Below are positions 61,142-64,000 of a stretch of 64,000 nt of DNA, piece by piece; the first letter of the stretch is position 1; every line of letters starts with the position of its first letter. Below the pieces are notes generated by a model. The model was given only the letters and a program-made list of their open reading frames with translations, did no database searches and was not told where the DNA came from. The stretch comes from Vibrio orientalis CIP 102891 = ATCC 33934 (lineage in GTDB: Bacteria > Pseudomonadota > Gammaproteobacteria > Enterobacterales > Vibrionaceae): the NCBI RefSeq assembly GCF_000176235.1, contig NZ_ACZV01000003.1, positions 186,001-250,000 on the forward strand. The letters are read 5' to 3'. The position numbers were made by a program, and so were the translations under genes.

Positions 61142-62275
61142 ATGCATGTTTTAGTGCTTGGTGCAGGTCAATTGGCTCGTATGATGTCTTTGGCAGGCGC
61201 TCCTCTGAACATTGAAATTTCTGCTTACGATGTTGGTAGTAAAAGTGTCGTTCACCCATTAACTCAGAGCGTGATTGGTCACGGCCTAGAGAATGCGATT
61301 GAAACAGCCGATGTAATCACAGCGGAGTTCGAACATATCCCTCACGACATTCTTGCGGTCTGTGAGCAAAGCGGTAAGTTCCTTCCATCAAGCGATGCTA
61401 TCAAGGCTGGCGGAGATCGCCGTATTGAGAAAGGACTACTTGATGATGCGGGTGTACGTAATGCTACATATTATGTCATCAACAGCCGTGAAGACTTTGA
61501 CCGCGCGATTGAACATGTCGGCATTCCGATGGTGCTAAAAAGTGCCTTGGGTGGTTACGATGGTAAAGGGCAATGGCGACTAAAAGATCCAACTCAGGCA
61601 GACAGTATTTGGGCAGAAATGGCAGAATGTATCGCCGCTACCGAGACCCAAGCAATTGTTGCTGAAGAGTTCGTCCCGTTTAGTCGCGAAGTGTCTTTGG
61701 TCGGTGCGCGCGCTAAAGATGGCAGTGTTGCCGTCTACCCACTTGCAGAAAACGTGCATACCAATGGTGTGCTGACACTTTCAACCGCGATTGCCGATAC
61801 TGAGCTTCAACAGCAAGCCAAGCAGATGTTCACCGCAGTTGCCAACAAGCTCAACTATGTCGGAGTGCTAGCGCTAGAATTCTTTGACGTCGATGGTACG
61901 CTACTGGTGAATGAAATTGCCCCACGCGTGCACAACTCTGGCCACTGGACACAACAAGGTGCCGAAACCTGTCAATTTGAGAACCATCTGCGCGCCGTAT
62001 GCGGACTGCCGTTAGGCTCAACTAAGCTGATTCGCTCCACTTCGATGATCAACATTCTTGGTGAAGATACTCTTCCTCAAGCGGTGCTTGAAATGGATGG
62101 TTGCCATATTCATTGGTATGGCAAAGAGAAGCGTGCGGGTCGTAAGATGGGCCATATCAACGTTTGTGGTGACTACAGCGGAGAACTGCAGCGTAAGCTT
62201 TGCACACTTGCAGACAGTTTAGATAAAGACGCTTTCCCTGCGGTACATGAGTTTGCCGCCAATTTTTCTGAATAA
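61142..62275 (+). CDS. purK: N5-carboxyaminoimidazole ribonucleotide synthase
   Basis: ATP-grasp enzyme making N5-CAIR from AIR, bicarbonate and ATP, the substrate of PurE. The 377-residue protein has the N-terminal dinucleotide-like start [20 protein letters not shown] and the ATP-grasp core ([31 protein letters not shown]). The metal and catalytic end is [21 protein letters not shown]. coli PurK is 355 residues, so this is slightly longer. It begins 4 bp after purE and is translated from the same PurR-controlled message. Confidence 0.97.
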   Translation: MHVLVLGAGQLARMMSLAGAPLNIEISAYDVGSKSVVHPLTQSVIGHGLENAIETADVITAEFEHIPHDILAVCEQSGKFLPSSDAIKAGGDRRIEKGLLDDAGVRNATYYVINSREDFDRAIEHVGIPMVLKSALGGYDGKGQWRLKDPTQADSIWAEMAECIAATETQAIVAEEFVPFSREVSLVGARAKDGSVAVYPLAENVHTNGVLTLSTAIADTELQQQAKQMFTAVANKLNYVGVLALEFFDVDGTLLVNEIAPRVHNSGHWTQQGAETCQFENHLRAVCGLPLGSTKLIRSTSMINILGEDTLPQAVLEMDGCHIHWYGKEKRAGRKMGHINVCGDYSGELQRKLCTLADSLDKDAFPAVHEFAANFSE

Positions 62276-62289
62276 CTTCGTCAAGCAAA

Positions 62290-62321
62290 CAAAAAACGGC
62301 GCACTTAGCGCCGTTTTTTTT
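62290..62321. terminator. Bidirectional terminator between purK and yrdD
   Basis: AAAAAACGGCGC and GCGCCGTTTTTT pair around ACTTA, with runs of A and T on both sides. The stop codon of yrdD lies in the T run. Confidence 0.92.
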
Positions 62322-62901
62322 AATCTTGTTGAATGTGGTGACACTTTCGGTCTGCACATTGCAGCTTATCGCCACTGGCGAGCTTTTTCTCAACCAATAG
62401 TGGATAGCCACATTTCTCACATTTACCCGCGACCGGTGGCTGATTGACGGCAAACTTACACTTAGGGTAGTTATCGCAAGCATAAAACAGTTTACCAAAA
62501 CGGGTTTTACGCTCAACTAACTGGCCTTTATGACATTCAGGGCACGAGTGCGTCTGCGGAGCCTGTTCTTGTTTAGGCTGATCAAGAGACTCAATGTGAT
62601 GGCAGCTAGGATAGTGACTGCAACCAATAAACATACCGTAGCGTCCCTGACGCAATACCAATTCATTACCACACTCAGGGCATGGTACGCCTAGCTCTTT
62701 AACGATATGACCATCGTTTTGATGTAGGGGCTTAATGAAATCACACTCAGGATATTGGTTACAACCAAGGAAAGCGCCATGCTTGCCGTGACGAAGCTGA
62801 AGCTCACCTTCACGCTGCTCCGCTTGGCATTTAGGACATGACTGATGTTCCAACGCATGTTCATGCGCTGAAAACAGTGTCTGATCAATCTTGTTACTCA
62901 T
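62320..62901 (-). CDS. yrdD: Topoisomerase-type zinc-ribbon protein YrdD
   Basis: 193-residue protein made of four zinc ribbons resembling the C-terminal domains of DNA topoisomerase I. These are CPKC...GCNQYPEC (about 19-55), CPECGNE...GCSHYPSC (about 74-105), CPECHKG...ACDNYPKC (about 120-150) and CEKCGYP...CADRKC (about 160-188). Each has two cysteine pairs. There is no topoisomerase catalytic domain, so it probably binds single-stranded DNA or a partner. It lies downstream of smg and dprA, the conserved dprA-smg-yrdD order. Confidence 0.88.
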   Translation of the reverse strand: MSNKIDQTLFSAHEHALEHQSCPKCQAEQREGELQLRHGKHGAFLGCNQYPECDFIKPLHQNDGHIVKELGVPCPECGNELVLRQGRYGMFIGCSHYPSCHHIESLDQPKQEQAPQTHSCPECHKGQLVERKTRFGKLFYACDNYPKCKFAVNQPPVAGKCEKCGYPLLVEKKLASGDKLQCADRKCHHIQQD

Positions 62902-62916
62902 ATCGACCCATGAAGA

Positions 62917-63396
62917 TTAGTGAAGAATACCTTGCTCTTTGGTATACAACAGCTCTTCCATAAGCGTATAAGCATTTTCATTGCCCGGCACATTAAACAG
63001 TACCATCAAGACAATCCATTTCAGATCATCCAACTCAAACTCATCGGTTTCTAAACCCATAATACGATCTATGACCATTTCACGAGTTTCTGTCGTCAGT
63101 ACATTGACCTGCTCAAGGAAGGTCAAAAAGCCACGACATTCAATCGATAGGCGTTCACACTCTTTATTAGTGTAAATACGAGTCGAATTGGAAGTGCTGC
63201 ACACAGAGATTGCAGAGTGAGTTTCACTTTGCTGCAATGCCGCTAGCTCTTCTAGCCAGATAAGGGCTTTATAGATGTCTTTTTGATGAAAACCAGCACG
63301 AAGAAGTTCTTCTTCTAGCTCATCTTGATTGACTTGTAACTCCGCATCGCTATGGATGTAAGTCTCGAACAGATACATTAGGATATCCATCATCAT
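62917..63396 (-). CDS. smg: Smg protein (DUF494)
   Basis: 159-residue protein of unknown function, conserved downstream of dprA. It has the typical [34 protein letters not shown] start and later [26 protein letters not shown] and [17 protein letters not shown]. Length matches E. coli Smg (157). Three ATG codons follow one another at the start; the first (63396) has the best spacing from a GGGAGGGG ribosome site lying in the end of dprA. Acidic and helical, no membrane segment. Confidence 0.92.
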   Translation of the reverse strand: MMMDILMYLFETYIHSDAELQVNQDELEEELLRAGFHQKDIYKALIWLEELAALQQSETHSAISVCSTSNSTRIYTNKECERLSIECRGFLTFLEQVNVLTTETREMVIDRIMGLETDEFELDDLKWIVLMVLFNVPGNENAYTLMEELLYTKEQGILH

Positions 63397-63398
63397 AG

Positions 63399-64000
63399 CT
63401 AGCCCCTCCCCTTTCGAATATAGCCACCGGAAACCGCAACAACATGCCCTAGAAGCTCAAGCTCCAAGAGCTGCATCATGACTTCCTGCACAGGTATATT
63501 GGTCCTGTTTGCAAGAATATCAACTGGTGTAGCCTTACTTCCTACGTTAGCTAACAGTAAAGCAAATGGCAATTCTTCTTTACTATCTATTATATCAAAT
63601 AGTTCGGGCTGAATAGGTGGCTTATTACAATCAGACCAAGCAAGCAGAGTTTCAATTTCATCAAGAATATCTTGAACCGTTAGAACTAAGCATGCCCCCT
63701 GTTTAATCAATAAGTTACAGCCTCTTGCACTCGATTGATGAATTGACCCTGGCAAGGCGAACACTTCTCGCCCCTGCTCTATCGCATAACGCGCAGTAAT
63801 CAGCGAGCCACTTTTCTCTGCAGCTTCAATTACCAAAACCCCCAATGACAATCCACTGATGATTCGATTTCGCCGCGGAAAATGATCCGCTTTGGGTTTG
63901 GCTAAGGGGTGAAACTCAGAGACCAAGGCTCCACCACTGTCGATGATTCGCAGGGCGAGATCTCGATGGCGAGCGGGATAAATAGTGTTTAACCCACAAC
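63399..64000 (-). CDS. dprA: DNA-processing protein DprA, 3' part
   Basis: Loads RecA onto incoming single-stranded DNA during natural transformation, relevant because vibrios are naturally competent. The gene enters from the right edge; about 200 C-terminal residues lie in the window. The frame continues upstream of the first in-window start-like codon (TTG at 63926) to the edge, where it reads [20 protein letters not shown]. Rossmann-fold motifs follow: [30 protein letters not shown] and GREVFALPG. The C-terminal winged-helix-like domain ([30 protein letters not shown]) ends at 63399, 3 bp before smg. Confidence 0.95.
   Translation of the reverse strand, partial: CGLNTIYPARHRDLALRIIDSGGALVSEFHPLAKPKADHFPRRNRIISGLSLGVLVIEAAEKSGSLITARYAIEQGREVFALPGSIHQSSARGCNLLIKQGACLVLTVQDILDEIETLLAWSDCNKPPIQPELFDIIDSKEELPFALLLANVGSKATPVDILANRTNIPVQEVMMQLLELELLGHVVAVSGGYIRKGRG

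Overview
The window looks like a chromosomal core segment of a Vibrio (Vibrionaceae, Gammaproteobacteria). The evidence is protein content (EpsC-N with EpsE and EpsL closely like those remembered from V. cholerae, a Vibrio-type Add, SpoT, OmpR/EnvZ, GlnALG), a gene order I recognise from Vibrio chromosome I, and an rrn operon with a Glu-Lys-Val tRNA spacer. Base composition and codon use look even. I see no prophage, integron, CRISPR array, intact transposase or toxin-antitoxin module. Genus assignment is from memory of families, not from a search.

Layout. 1-342 (-): 5' part of an NCS2 xanthine/guanine-type permease gene behind a guanine-class purine riboswitch and a promoter with a PurR-like box. 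603-6841 (+): gmk, rpoZ, spoT, trmH, recG. Three copies of a ~105-bp palindromic interspersed repeat lie around trmH/recG/cysQ. 7037-9961 (-): cysQ, nudE, nfuA, comF/gntX. 10019-11406 (+): bioH and an unknown small protein. Then tex (-), a four-repeat retropepsin-like periplasmic protein (+), greB (-), ompR and envZ (+). 18846-30049 (-): the complete 12-gene type II secretion operon, transcribed epsC to epsN. 30350-33610 (+): hslR-hslO with a sigma-32-like promoter, then pckA. 33725-41088: AsmA-like protein, YiiD/MadA-like protein, dtd, yihY, a DUF2959 lipoprotein, a small P-loop ATPase and typA. 41565-46249 (+): nitrogen regulation genes glnA, a DUF4124 protein, glnL and glnG, with NtrC sites and a sigma-54 promoter. 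46413-51012: a GGDEF/EAL protein, add, and a LysR regulator. 51075-57124 (-): a full rRNA operon (P1, P2, boxA, 16S, tRNA-Glu, tRNA-Lys, tRNA-Val, 23S, 5S, tRNA-Ser, tandem terminators). 57245-64000: yrdA, yrdB-like, aroE, hemF, tsaC, purE, purK, yrdD, smg and the 3' part of dprA.

How it works together. Several purine-linked elements occur: a riboswitch-controlled permease, gmk, SpoT (ppGpp turnover), add, and purEK under a near-perfect PurR operator. The glnALG cluster shows textbook NtrC feedback. The eps genes are tightly packed with overlapping stops and starts, which fits translational coupling of one secretion machine.

Nothing here is clearly a new multi-gene system. The best leads are the guanine riboswitch with its 10-nt switching duplex, the four-repeat retropepsin-like protein in which only repeats 1 and 4 keep the catalytic motif, the palindromic repeat family (one copy seems to supply the end of cysQ), the terminator-like hairpin between ompR and envZ, the GGDEF domain that has lost its metal-ligand aspartates, and the operator-like palindrome upstream of pckA.
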